From assembly GCF_001905385.1 (NCBI RefSeq), contig NZ_LIPF01000003.1:434001-498000 (forward strand): a stretch of DNA of 64,000 bases. Direction: 5' to 3'. The position numbers and the translations under genes are program-made. The DNA comes from Streptomyces sp. CB02414. Its GTDB lineage: Bacteria; Actinomycetota; Actinomycetes; Streptomycetales; Streptomycetaceae. Of this stretch, positions 29,061 through 36,513 are shown piece by piece; position 1 is the first letter of the stretch; the number at the start of each line of letters is the position of its first letter. The notes under the pieces were generated by a model, which saw only the letters and a list, made by a program, of their open reading frames with translations, was not told the DNA's origin and did no database searches.

Positions 29061-29182
29061 CCCGCGCCTCCCCTGCCGGTCACGCCCGGTGCGCGGTCTC
29101 GGCAAAGTGAGGGTAGTCAGGGCTGCCGGGACCCGGCAACGCGGTGGAGCGGTAAGCCGGTTCGACGGCGCGGGGTCCCGGC

Positions 29183-29488
29183 TCAGGGCCGCTGGTAGGG
29201 GTGCTGCGGCGACTGCCCGTACGGCTGTCCGCCGGAGCTTCCCGGGCCGCCGCTCACGGCCTGCCTCTGCAACTGGTCCGCCTGTTCCTTGCTGACCTGC
29301 TGTTCCGCGCCGCAGAAGGTGCACTGGGTCAGGTACTTCGTGGAGAACGGGAAGAGCGGCACGAAGAACAGGGTGAACTTGTTGACGCGCTTCCTGAGCG
29401 TGTGCGCGGAGGGATTGCCGCACCGGCCGCACACCAGCGTCAGTACCGCGAGCTGGTAGAGGTATCCCTTGGTGCCGAAGATGATCAC
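29183..29488 (-). CDS. Zinc-ribbon protein
   Basis: A 101-residue protein with two CxxC pairs: VCGRCGNPSAHTLRK and CTFCGAEQQVSKEQ, separated by a hydrophobic stretch VNKFTLFFVPLFPFSTKYLTQ. The tail is Gln/Gly/Pro-rich. The pattern matches small Streptomyces zinc-ribbon proteins with unknown role. GTG 29488 (starting with IIFGTKGYLYQLAVLTLVCG) has GGAAGGA seven bases upstream. It is probably transcribed alone; the DUF2975 operon ends about 110 bases upstream on the same strand. Confidence 0.82.
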   Translation of the reverse strand: MIIFGTKGYLYQLAVLTLVCGRCGNPSAHTLRKRVNKFTLFFVPLFPFSTKYLTQCTFCGAEQQVSKEQADQLQRQAVSGGPGSSGGQPYGQSPQHPYQRP

Positions 29489-29598
29489 GAGCGGGTCCTT
29501 CCGGGTCGGCGCCCGCGGGCGCGCGTGCACGCAGATCTTCTCCCAGACTGCGCCCGGTAGGGGGCGCGGAGCCACCCGCGGCCGGCACCGGCCCGGCG

Positions 29599-29847
29599 TC
29601 ACCCCTCGTCGTACCCGCCCTCGTACCCGTTCTCGTACTTGTCCCCGGCCTCGTGGCGCAGCAGGTCACCGGGCTGGCACTCGAGTACGACGCAGAGCGC
29701 GGCGAGCGTCGTGAAGCGGACCGCCTTGGCGCGGCCGTTCTTGAGCACCGCCAGGTTGGCGGGGGTGATGCCGACGCGCTCCGCGAGCTCGCCCACGGAC
29801 ATCTTGCGCTTGGCCAGCATCACGTCGATGTCCACGACGATCGGCAT
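29599..29847 (-). CDS. XRE-family small HTH regulator (YozG-like)
   Basis: An 82-residue DNA-binding protein: PIVVDIDVMLAKRKMSVGELAERVGITPANLAVLKNGRAKAVRFTTLAALCVVLECQPGDLLRHE. This is the HTH_26-type domain paired in many Gram-positives with DUF2975 membrane proteins. The ATG overlaps the DUF2975 stop (TGATG) and has the strong site GGAGGTGATC. It probably autoregulates through the paired ATCG-N5-CGAT sites upstream of the operon; the tail DKYENGYEGGYDEG is acidic. Confidence 0.93.
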   Translation of the reverse strand: MPIVVDIDVMLAKRKMSVGELAERVGITPANLAVLKNGRAKAVRFTTLAALCVVLECQPGDLLRHEAGDKYENGYEGGYDEG

Positions 29848-30344
29848 CAGATCACCTCCGCCAGCTCGGCCCGCATCCGCGCCGCCTCGATGTCGCGGGC
29901 GACGGCCTGGGCGAGCAGCATCCGCAGGACGAGCACGACCAGCGCGACGCCCAGGACCGCCACGACCACGCCGCCCAGCATGAGGACGATGCCCGGCGCG
30001 ACGGCCTCGCCCGGCGCGAGGAGGACCGCGAGGGTGAACACCAGGAGCGCGGCCGCGACGAAGGCGCCGATCACGATGTGCACGTACCGGAAGGCTCCGA
30101 GCGAGAACACGGTGCCCCGCCGCACCATCGTCACCAGCCGCCACACGCAGACCAGCACCACCTCGGCCGCCGCCGCCCCCAGGACGACGATCAGGAAGAC
30201 CGGCGTGCGCACGGCCGCCAGGGCGGCGTCGGGATCGCCGGTGCCGGCCGCCAGCAGCCAGATCAGCACCCCCTGGACGAACGCCGCTCCGGCGAGCAAC
30301 ACCACCAGCACGCCGCGCAGCGCAAGCGTCATCAGTTGCCCCAT
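29847..30344 (-). CDS. DUF2975 four-helix membrane protein
   Basis: A 165-residue membrane protein with four hydrophobic helices (LALRGVLVVLLAGAAFVQGVLIWLL, VRTPVFLIVVLGAAAAEVVLVCVW, YVHIVIGAFVAAALLVFTLAVLLA, IVLMLGGVVVAVLGVALVVLVLRML). It is the usual partner of the YozG-like regulator encoded by the overlapping downstream gene. ATG 30344 has AAGGAGG immediately upstream; the frame continues upstream through the opposite-strand gene and is not real there. Function unknown. Confidence 0.9.
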   Translation of the reverse strand: MGQLMTLALRGVLVVLLAGAAFVQGVLIWLLAAGTGDPDAALAAVRTPVFLIVVLGAAAAEVVLVCVWRLVTMVRRGTVFSLGAFRYVHIVIGAFVAAALLVFTLAVLLAPGEAVAPGIVLMLGGVVVAVLGVALVVLVLRMLLAQAVARDIEAARMRAELAEVI

Positions 30345-30357
30345 CACCCCTCCTTCA

Positions 30358-30391
30358 ATCGAACTACGATGGAAATCTATCGAGAAACGAT
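30358..30391. promoter_or_regulatory. Two ATCG-N5-CGAT operators exactly 21 bp apart
   Basis: ATCGAACTACGAT at 30358-30370 and ATCGAGAAACGAT at 30379-30391 are both 13-bp palindromes, two helical turns apart. They begin 14 bases upstream of the DUF2975 start and 96 bases upstream of the divergent amidinotransferase start. They are the likely operators of the XRE regulator in the DUF2975 operon. Confidence 0.72.
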
Positions 30392-30486
30392 AGGTTGAGC
30401 AAGCTTTGCGGGATACAGCGGTGTCGTTGGCCCGGTTCGGGGCACCGAGTACGTCACGGAGCCGTGTCGAGCGAGAGCGGTCAGTC

Positions 30487-31617
30487 ATGGCGGTGGCGCA
30501 GGAACCCGGTGTCGGTGTCACGGAGGCGGCGGAACCCGCCGTCTCGCCGGTCGGGTCCCACAACGAGTGGGACCCGCTGGAGGAGGTCGTCGTCGGACGG
30601 CTGGAAGGCGCGACGATCCCCTCCGACCATCCGGTCGTGACCTGCAACGTCCCCCCGTGGGCGGCCCGGCTGCAGGGACTGGCCGCCGGATTCCGCTACC
30701 CGCGCGTCCTGATCGAGCGGGCGCAGCAGGAGCTCGACGGGTTCGTCGCCCTCCTGGAGTCCCTCGGCGTCACGGTCACCCGCCCCGAGGCGGTCGACCA
30801 CCGGCAGCGCTTCAGCACCCCGGACTGGTCGTCCCGCGGCTTCTGCAACACCTGCCCGCGCGACTGCCTCCTGGTGATCGGCGACGAGATCATCGAGACC
30901 CCGATGGCGTGGCCGTGCCGCTACTTCGAGACGCACTCCTACCGCCCGCTGCTAAAGGACTACTTCCGCCGCGGCGCACGCTGGACCGCTGCCCCCAAGC
31001 CCCAGCTCACCGACGAGCTCTTCGACCCGGACTTCCGCATCCCGAAGCCGGGCGAGCCGATGCGGTACGTCCTCACCGAGTTCGAGCCGGTCTTCGACGC
31101 GGCGGACTTCGTCCGCGCCGGACGCGACCTCTTCGTCACCCGCAGCAACGTCACCAACCGCATGGGCGTCGAGTGGCTGCGCCGCCACCTCGGGCCCGGC
31201 TACCGCATCCACGAGATCGAGAGCCGCTGCCGCACGCCCATGCACATCGACACGACGTTCATGCCGCTGGCGCCCGGCAAGGTGCTGATCAACCCGGAGT
31301 ACGTCGATCCAGACCGCCTGCCCGACGCCCTCGCCTCCTGGGACGTCCTGACCGCGCCCGAGCCCGACCCGATCCCCGACCGCATGCTCAAGATCACCTC
31401 GATGTGCGGGAAGTGGCTCAGCATGAACGTCCTCGTCATCGACGGCGAGCGGGTCGTCGCCGACCGGCACCACACCGGCATGCTGCGCGCCCTGGAACGC
31501 TGGGGCTTCGAGCCCGTCCCCTGCGACCTCCTGCACTACGCGCCGTTCGGCGGCTCCTTCCACTGCGCGACCCTCGACGTACGGCGCCGCGGCACGCTGG
31601 AGTCCTACGTCGACTGA
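30487..31617 (+). CDS. Amidinotransferase (glycine/inosamine amidinotransferase family)
   Basis: A 376-residue enzyme of the arginine:glycine/StrB amidinotransferase fold. It has NEWDPLEEVVVGR, FCNTCPRDCLLVIGDEIIETPM, YFETHSYRPLLKDYF, the catalytic His253 in RCRTPMHIDTTFMPL and the nucleophile Cys360 in GGSFHCATLDVRR. These enzymes move the amidino group of arginine to an amine acceptor; the acceptor here cannot be read from sequence. No biosynthetic cluster surrounds it. ATG 30487 is chosen; the upstream frame is non-conserved. The Shine-Dalgarno sequence is weak. It is divergent from the DUF2975 operon. Confidence 0.9.
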   Translation: MAVAQEPGVGVTEAAEPAVSPVGSHNEWDPLEEVVVGRLEGATIPSDHPVVTCNVPPWAARLQGLAAGFRYPRVLIERAQQELDGFVALLESLGVTVTRPEAVDHRQRFSTPDWSSRGFCNTCPRDCLLVIGDEIIETPMAWPCRYFETHSYRPLLKDYFRRGARWTAAPKPQLTDELFDPDFRIPKPGEPMRYVLTEFEPVFDAADFVRAGRDLFVTRSNVTNRMGVEWLRRHLGPGYRIHEIESRCRTPMHIDTTFMPLAPGKVLINPEYVDPDRLPDALASWDVLTAPEPDPIPDRMLKITSMCGKWLSMNVLVIDGERVVADRHHTGMLRALERWGFEPVPCDLLHYAPFGGSFHCATLDVRRRGTLESYVD

Positions 31618-31882
31618 CGCACTGCCCGCCCCTACAGGTCTCGTACGCCCGCTTCTGGGCTCCGTACCGGATGGTGCCCGCCGTCGCGGACGGCGATCCT
31701 GGCACCGAGCCACTCCCCCCGGCCGGCGCCGGCCCGCCGGACCGGGGCGAACCGGCCACGTATGCGCGGCGGCGCCCCCTCGCCCTGGTGTGATCGTGGC
31801 GTACCCACCCGCAAGGAGAGCAGATGGCCCGCCCGACCGACCGCGACGCCCGCACCGGGCCCCGCGCCGGGAGGAGGACACC

Positions 31883-32182
31883 ATGCCCGGACCCGACGAC
31901 CAGCGACTCAGCGAGATCGAGTACCACCTGCACCGCCAGGACCCCCGGTTCGCCGACGCCCTGGACGCGGGCCGTCCCCGCCGCCCCCGCGAGTACCACC
32001 CCCTGCGCGCCTGGCTGCTCCTCGCCACCGCGCTGGTGGTCCTGGGCTCCGGCCTGTTCCTCGCCCACGGCCTGCTCATCGCCACCGGCCTGGTCATGGC
32101 CGGCATCGCCGCGGAACTCCTCGACCCACACCGCCGCGGCCGCCCGCCCCACCACCCACCACCCCGCTCCTGGCCCCGCTGA
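31883..32182 (+). CDS. DUF3040 family membrane protein
   Basis: A 99-residue protein. The N-terminus DDQRLSEIEYHLHRQDPRFADALDAGRPRRPREY is the DUF3040 signature, then two hydrophobic helices (AWLLLATALVVLGSGLFLAHG, LLIATGLVMAGIAAELL) and a His/Pro-rich tail. ATG 31883 has GGGAGGAGG nearby. It is common in Streptomyces and of unknown function. The antiporter gene starts 199 bases downstream; that gap contains only low-complexity CCGGCC repeats. Confidence 0.88.
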   Translation: MPGPDDQRLSEIEYHLHRQDPRFADALDAGRPRRPREYHPLRAWLLLATALVVLGSGLFLAHGLLIATGLVMAGIAAELLDPHRRGRPPHHPPPRSWPR

Positions 32183-32380
32183 CCGCCGGCCCCACGCCCT
32201 TGCTCCGGCCCCCGGGCCCCCGGCCGACGGATGCCCCCTTCCCGCCCCTGCTCCCGGCCCCACTCACCAACCCCCAGCGGGGCCGACCACCACGCACCGC
32301 CCCGTTCCCGGCCCCGCCGGCCGCCGCCCCGCCGGCCGCCGCCCCGCCCTGCCCGTCCCGCATCTCCCGGGACCGGGCCG

Positions 32381-33901
32381 ATGACCCTGGCCGACCTCTA
32401 TCTGACCCTTCTCGTCGGCGGCACGGTGCTGCTGGCCAGCATCGCCGCCGCCCGTGCCGCGCACCGCCTCGGGCTGCCCAGCCTGCTCCTCTTCCTCGCG
32501 GTCGGCGTGATCGCGGGGGAGGACGGGCTGGGGCTGGAGTTCGACGACGCCCAGCTGGCGCAGGCGCTGGGCACCGCCGCGCTGGCGGTCATCCTGGTCG
32601 AGGGCGGCCTGACCACCCGCTGGAGCGACGTCAGACGCCTGCTCGCCCCGGCCGGCGTGCTGGCCACCGCCGGGGTGGCCGTCTCCGTCGCGGTGACCGC
32701 CGCCGGCGCGCACTGGCTCCTCGGCATGGACTGGCACCTGGCCCTGCTGCTGGGCGCCATCGTCTCCTCCACCGACGCCGCCGCCGTCTTCGCCGTACTG
32801 CGCTCACTGCCGCTGCCGCAGAAGGTGACCGGCCTGGTGGAGGCGGAATCCGGCTTCAACGACGCCCCCACCATCATCCTGGTGCTGATCTTCTCCACCA
32901 CCACCGCGGGCGACCTGCCGGGCCCGGCCCCGGTCGTGGGCAACCTGCTCTACCAGCTCGTGGTCGGCGGCACCCTCGGCGTACTGATCGGGCGCCTGGG
33001 CGCCGCCGCCCTGCGCCACATCGCCCTCCCCGCCACCGGCCTCTACCCGCTCGCCACGGTCGGCTTCGGCATCATCGCCTTCGCCGCCGCCGGCGCCGCG
33101 AACGCCAGCGGCATCATCGCCGCCTACCTGTCCGGCCTCGTCCTCGGCAACGCCAAGCTCCCCCACCGTGCCGCCACCCGCTCCTTCGCGGAGGGCGCCG
33201 GCTGGCTGGCCCAGATCGGCCTGTTCGTGATGCTGGGCCTGCTCGTCGACCCCAGCGAACTGCCCTCCGCGATCCTCCCCGCCCTCGCCGTCGGCCTGGT
33301 GCTCCTCCTGGCCGCACGCCCGGTCTCCGTCGCCCTCTGCCTCCTCCCCTTCCGCATCCCCTGGCGCGAACAGGCGTTCATCTCCTGGGCGGGCCTGCGC
33401 GGGGCGGTCCCCATCGTCCTGGCGACCTTCCCGATCGTCGAAGGCGTGGACGGCGCCGTCGACGTACTGAACATCGTCTTCGTCCTCGTCGTCCTCTTCA
33501 CCCTCATCCAGGGCCCCGCCCTGCCCGCCGTCGCCCGTCGCCTGGGCCTGACCCGCCCGGACACCCTCCGTGAGATCCAGGTCGAGACGGCCCCGCTCGA
33601 CGTCCTGGACGCCGACCTGCTCACCGTCTCCATCCCCCCGGGCTCCCGCCTGCACGGCGTCACCGTCGCCGAACTACGCCTGCCGCGCCCGACCGTCCTG
33701 ACCCTGATCGTCCGCGACGGCATCACCCTCGTCCCCGACCGCGACACGGCCCTGCGCACCGACGACGAACTCCTCCTCATCACCACGCCCGCGGTCCGCG
33801 AGGCCACGGAACGCCGCCTGCGCGCCGTCGGCCGCCGCGGCAAACTGGCCCGGTGGCTGGGCGAACAGGGGGCGCCGGAGGGCGGGGCGAGGGCGGGCTG
33901 A
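32381..33901 (+). CDS. Potassium/proton antiporter, CPA1/CvrA type with TrkA-C domain
   Basis: A 506-residue membrane protein with about twelve helices (LYLTLLVGGTVLLASIAAARAAHRLGLP at the start, FAAAGAANASGIIAAYLSGLVLG, QIGLFVMLGLLVDP) of the Na+/H+ exchanger fold; the ion-site region is SSTDAAAVFAVLRS and ESGFNDAPTII. The cytosolic C-terminus (about 400-490) is a TrkA-C/RCK-C domain with IPPGSRLHGVTVAELRLPRPTVLTLIVRDG. This matches NhaP2/CvrA-type K+/H+ antiporters. ATG 32381 starts at the usual family position. Transport substrate is inferred. Confidence 0.9.
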   Translation: MTLADLYLTLLVGGTVLLASIAAARAAHRLGLPSLLLFLAVGVIAGEDGLGLEFDDAQLAQALGTAALAVILVEGGLTTRWSDVRRLLAPAGVLATAGVAVSVAVTAAGAHWLLGMDWHLALLLGAIVSSTDAAAVFAVLRSLPLPQKVTGLVEAESGFNDAPTIILVLIFSTTTAGDLPGPAPVVGNLLYQLVVGGTLGVLIGRLGAAALRHIALPATGLYPLATVGFGIIAFAAAGAANASGIIAAYLSGLVLGNAKLPHRAATRSFAEGAGWLAQIGLFVMLGLLVDPSELPSAILPALAVGLVLLLAARPVSVALCLLPFRIPWREQAFISWAGLRGAVPIVLATFPIVEGVDGAVDVLNIVFVLVVLFTLIQGPALPAVARRLGLTRPDTLREIQVETAPLDVLDADLLTVSIPPGSRLHGVTVAELRLPRPTVLTLIVRDGITLVPDRDTALRTDDELLLITTPAVREATERRLRAVGRRGKLARWLGEQGAPEGGARAG

Positions 33902-34353
33902 CGACGCCCGGCACCGACGCGGTGCGCGTCGAAGCAGGCATCAAGGGGTCGTAAAGATTGCCGCATTACGGCAATGCGGCGCGGGGTGCGTCCGGGGGAG
34001 GATGAGGGCGGCAGCAACAGGGAGACGGCCCTGGTGCCAGAGCCCGGCAACGGGCGTCGGCACCGGGGCCCGGGGACCGCATCGGGGGTGAGGACGTGGC
34101 ACGGATCGACACCGTCTCCGCGCGGACCCTCAGTCCCCTCGGTTTCCTCGGTCCCCTCGGCGACACGCTCCGGCGGCCGGTTCCCCGTAGGACTCCGGCA
34201 GCAGCCCCGTACGACCCCGGCAGTAGCCGCCGCCGCGGCTGAGCCGTGGCCGACGCGCGTCCCACGCGCTGCCTCTTCCCGCCGGCGCCGACTCTCCGCC
34301 TACGCCGCCTACTTCGCTCACTCCGCTGACTTCGCAGACTCAGAGGACTCCCT
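33902..34353. promoter_or_regulatory. 452-bp leader of the flotillin-ATPase locus with shared palindrome
   Basis: No convincing gene is present; the open frame over 33974-34462 has low-complexity composition. At 33954-33976 AAGATTGCCG, CATT, ACGGCAATG forms an extended palindrome (ATTGCCG / CGGCAAT) that matches 25701-25723 in 19 of 23 positions. About 20 bases downstream both sites have GGTGC-N3/4-TCCGG. The rest carries short tandem runs of CCTCGGT and ACTTCGC-type units before the flotillin start. Confidence 0.6.
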
Positions 34354-36393
34354 ATGGATTACACCCTGGGCATCGGCGTGCTCGTTTGCCTCCTGCTCGC
34401 CGCCGCCGTGCTGTTCGTCGTGGCCCGGCTCTTCCGCAAGGTGGAGCAGGGCAAGGCACTGATCGTCTCCAAGATGCGCAAGGTCGACGTGACCTTCACC
34501 GGGCAGGTCGTGCTGCCGGTGCTGCACAAGGCCGAGGTGATGGACATCTCGGTGAAGACGATCGAGATCACCCGGGCCGGCAAGGAAGGGCTGATCTGCC
34601 GGGACAACATCCGTGCGGACATCCGCATCTCGTTCTTCGTCAAGGTGAACAAGACCGTCGAGGACGTCGTCAAGGTCGCCCAGGCCGTCGGCACCGCGCG
34701 GGCCAGTGACCGCAACACGCTCCAGGAACTGTTCCACGCGAAGTTCTCCGAGGCACTGAAGACCGTCGGCAAGCAGATGGACTTCACCGACCTCTACACC
34801 AAGCGCGAGGAGCTGCGGTTCCGGATCATCGAGGTCATCGGCGTCGACCTCAGCGGCTACCACCTTGAGGACGCGGCGATCGACTACCTGGAGCAGACGC
34901 CGCTCACCCAGCTCGACCCGGCCAACGTCCTGGACGCGCAGGGCATCCGCAAGATCACCGAGCTGACGGCCGTGGAGCACGTGCGCACCAACGAGGCCCA
35001 GCGCACCGAGGAGAAGGAGATCACCCGGCAGAACGTCGACGCCCGGGAGGCCATCCTGGAGCTGGAGCGCCGGCAGGTCGACGCCGAGAGCAAGCAGAAG
35101 CGGGAGATCGAGACCGTCCGGGCGAGGGAAGAGGCCGAGACGGCACGGGTGGTGGAGGAGGAGCGGCTGCGGGCGCAGTCGGCCTTCCTCAAGACCGAGG
35201 AACAGCTCGGTATCCAGCGCGAGAACCAGGGACGCGAGGTCGCGGTCGCGCAGAAGAACCGCGAGCGGGTCATCGCCGTCGAGAGCGAGCGCATCGAGAA
35301 GGACCGTCTCCTGGAGGTCATCGCCCGCGAGCGGGAGACGCAGCTCACCCGGATCGCCGCCGAGAAGGAGGTCGAGGCGGAGAAGCGGGAGATCGCCGAC
35401 GTCATCCGCGAGCGGGTGGCGGTGGACCGCACGGTCGCCGAGCAGGAGGAGGCCATCAAGAAGCTGCGTGCCGTGGAGGAGGCGGAGCGGCAGCGGCAGG
35501 CCGTCGTCATCGCCGCTGAGGCCGAGGCGCAGGAGCGGCTGGTCAAGGACATCAAGGCCGCCGAGGCCGCCGAACAGGCCGCCACGCACCGCGCCGCCGA
35601 GGAACTCACCCTCGCCGAGGCCCGCCTCAAGAGCGCCGACCTCGACGCGCGGGCCAAGCTGCGGCTCGCCGAGGGCATCCAGGCGGAGAGCGCGGCCCCG
35701 GGGCTGGCCGAGGTCCAGGTCCGCGACAAGGAGGCCGAGGTCGTCGAGAAGGCCGGCCGTGCCGAGGCCGGGGCCACCGAGGCCCGGCTGCGGGCGGAGG
35801 CCGAGGGAGCCAAGGCCAAGGCCCTGGCGGAGGCCGCCGCCGTCGGCGAGAAGCTGAAGGCGGAGGCGGCCGGTCTCACCGAGAAGGCGGCGGCGATGTC
35901 CGCGCTGGACGAGGCGTCCCGCGGCCACGAGGAGTACCGGCTGCGGCTGGAGGCCGAGAAGGACATCCGGCTGGCCGGGCTGGACGTCCAGCGGCAGGTG
36001 GCCGAGGCGCAGGCGACGGTCCTGGCGACCGGGCTGGAGAACGCCGACATCGACATCGTCGGCGGCGAGTCGGTCTTCTTCGACCGGCTGGTCGGGGCGA
36101 TCGCCCTCGGCAAGGGCGTCGACGGCTTCGTGCAGCACTCCGAGACCGCCCAGGCGCTGGCGCAGCCCTGGCTGGACGGGACGTCGAGCTTCACCGACGA
36201 CCTCGGCCGCGTCCTCGGCTCGGTCTCCACGGCCGACGTGCGGGACCTGACCGTGTCCACCCTGCTGATGAAGCTCATGAAGTCGGGCGGCGCCGACTCC
36301 GCGGCCCTGGAGCAGCTGCTCGGCAAGGCCGGTGAGCTGGGCCTGGCCGACACCCGGCTGACGGCCGCCGTGAACGGCAGCGCCAAGGGCTGA
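34354..36393 (+). CDS. Large flotillin family (YqiK-like) SPFH protein
   Basis: A 679-residue membrane-anchored scaffold. One N-terminal helix (LGIGVLVCLLLAAAVLFVVARLF) precedes the SPFH domain (VEQGKALIVSKMRKVDVTFTGQVVLPVLHKAEVMDISVKTIEITR to GVDLSGYHLEDAAIDYLEQ, about 28-185). A coiled coil of more than 300 residues rich in Glu/Arg/Ala follows, and the end has VFFDRLVGAIALGKGVDGFVQHSETAQALAQPWLDG. ATG 34354 lacks a strong ribosome site. The giant ATPase gene follows 120 bases after a terminator-like stem, an association seen in other bacteria. Confidence 0.92.
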   Translation: MDYTLGIGVLVCLLLAAAVLFVVARLFRKVEQGKALIVSKMRKVDVTFTGQVVLPVLHKAEVMDISVKTIEITRAGKEGLICRDNIRADIRISFFVKVNKTVEDVVKVAQAVGTARASDRNTLQELFHAKFSEALKTVGKQMDFTDLYTKREELRFRIIEVIGVDLSGYHLEDAAIDYLEQTPLTQLDPANVLDAQGIRKITELTAVEHVRTNEAQRTEEKEITRQNVDAREAILELERRQVDAESKQKREIETVRAREEAETARVVEEERLRAQSAFLKTEEQLGIQRENQGREVAVAQKNRERVIAVESERIEKDRLLEVIARERETQLTRIAAEKEVEAEKREIADVIRERVAVDRTVAEQEEAIKKLRAVEEAERQRQAVVIAAEAEAQERLVKDIKAAEAAEQAATHRAAEELTLAEARLKSADLDARAKLRLAEGIQAESAAPGLAEVQVRDKEAEVVEKAGRAEAGATEARLRAEAEGAKAKALAEAAAVGEKLKAEAAGLTEKAAAMSALDEASRGHEEYRLRLEAEKDIRLAGLDVQRQVAEAQATVLATGLENADIDIVGGESVFFDRLVGAIALGKGVDGFVQHSETAQALAQPWLDGTSSFTDDLGRVLGSVSTADVRDLTVSTLLMKLMKSGGADSAALEQLLGKAGELGLADTRLTAAVNGSAKG

Positions 36394-36399
36394 CAGACC

Positions 36400-36450
36400 G
36401 CGGTCGTGGAGCCGCCGCGCGGGGGGCGGCAGCTCCACGACCGCTCTTTT
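36400..36450 (+). terminator. Terminator-like stem with T-run between flotillin and ATPase genes
   Basis: GCGGTCGTGGAGC (36400-36412) pairs with GCTCCACGACCGC (36432-36444), with an inner CCGCC/GGCGG stem, followed by TCTTTT. It would end or attenuate flotillin transcription before the ATPase gene at 36514. Confidence 0.8.
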
Positions 36451-36513
36451 CCGACTTCCTGAGCAGGCCTTCCCGAGTAGGCCTCCTGAGAGGGACTTCC
36501 TGAGAGGGACTTC

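Noticed and set aside
33974..34462. A 162-residue frame in the flotillin leader
   Set aside because: Low-complexity composition, overlaps the flotillin start and lacks a ribosome site.
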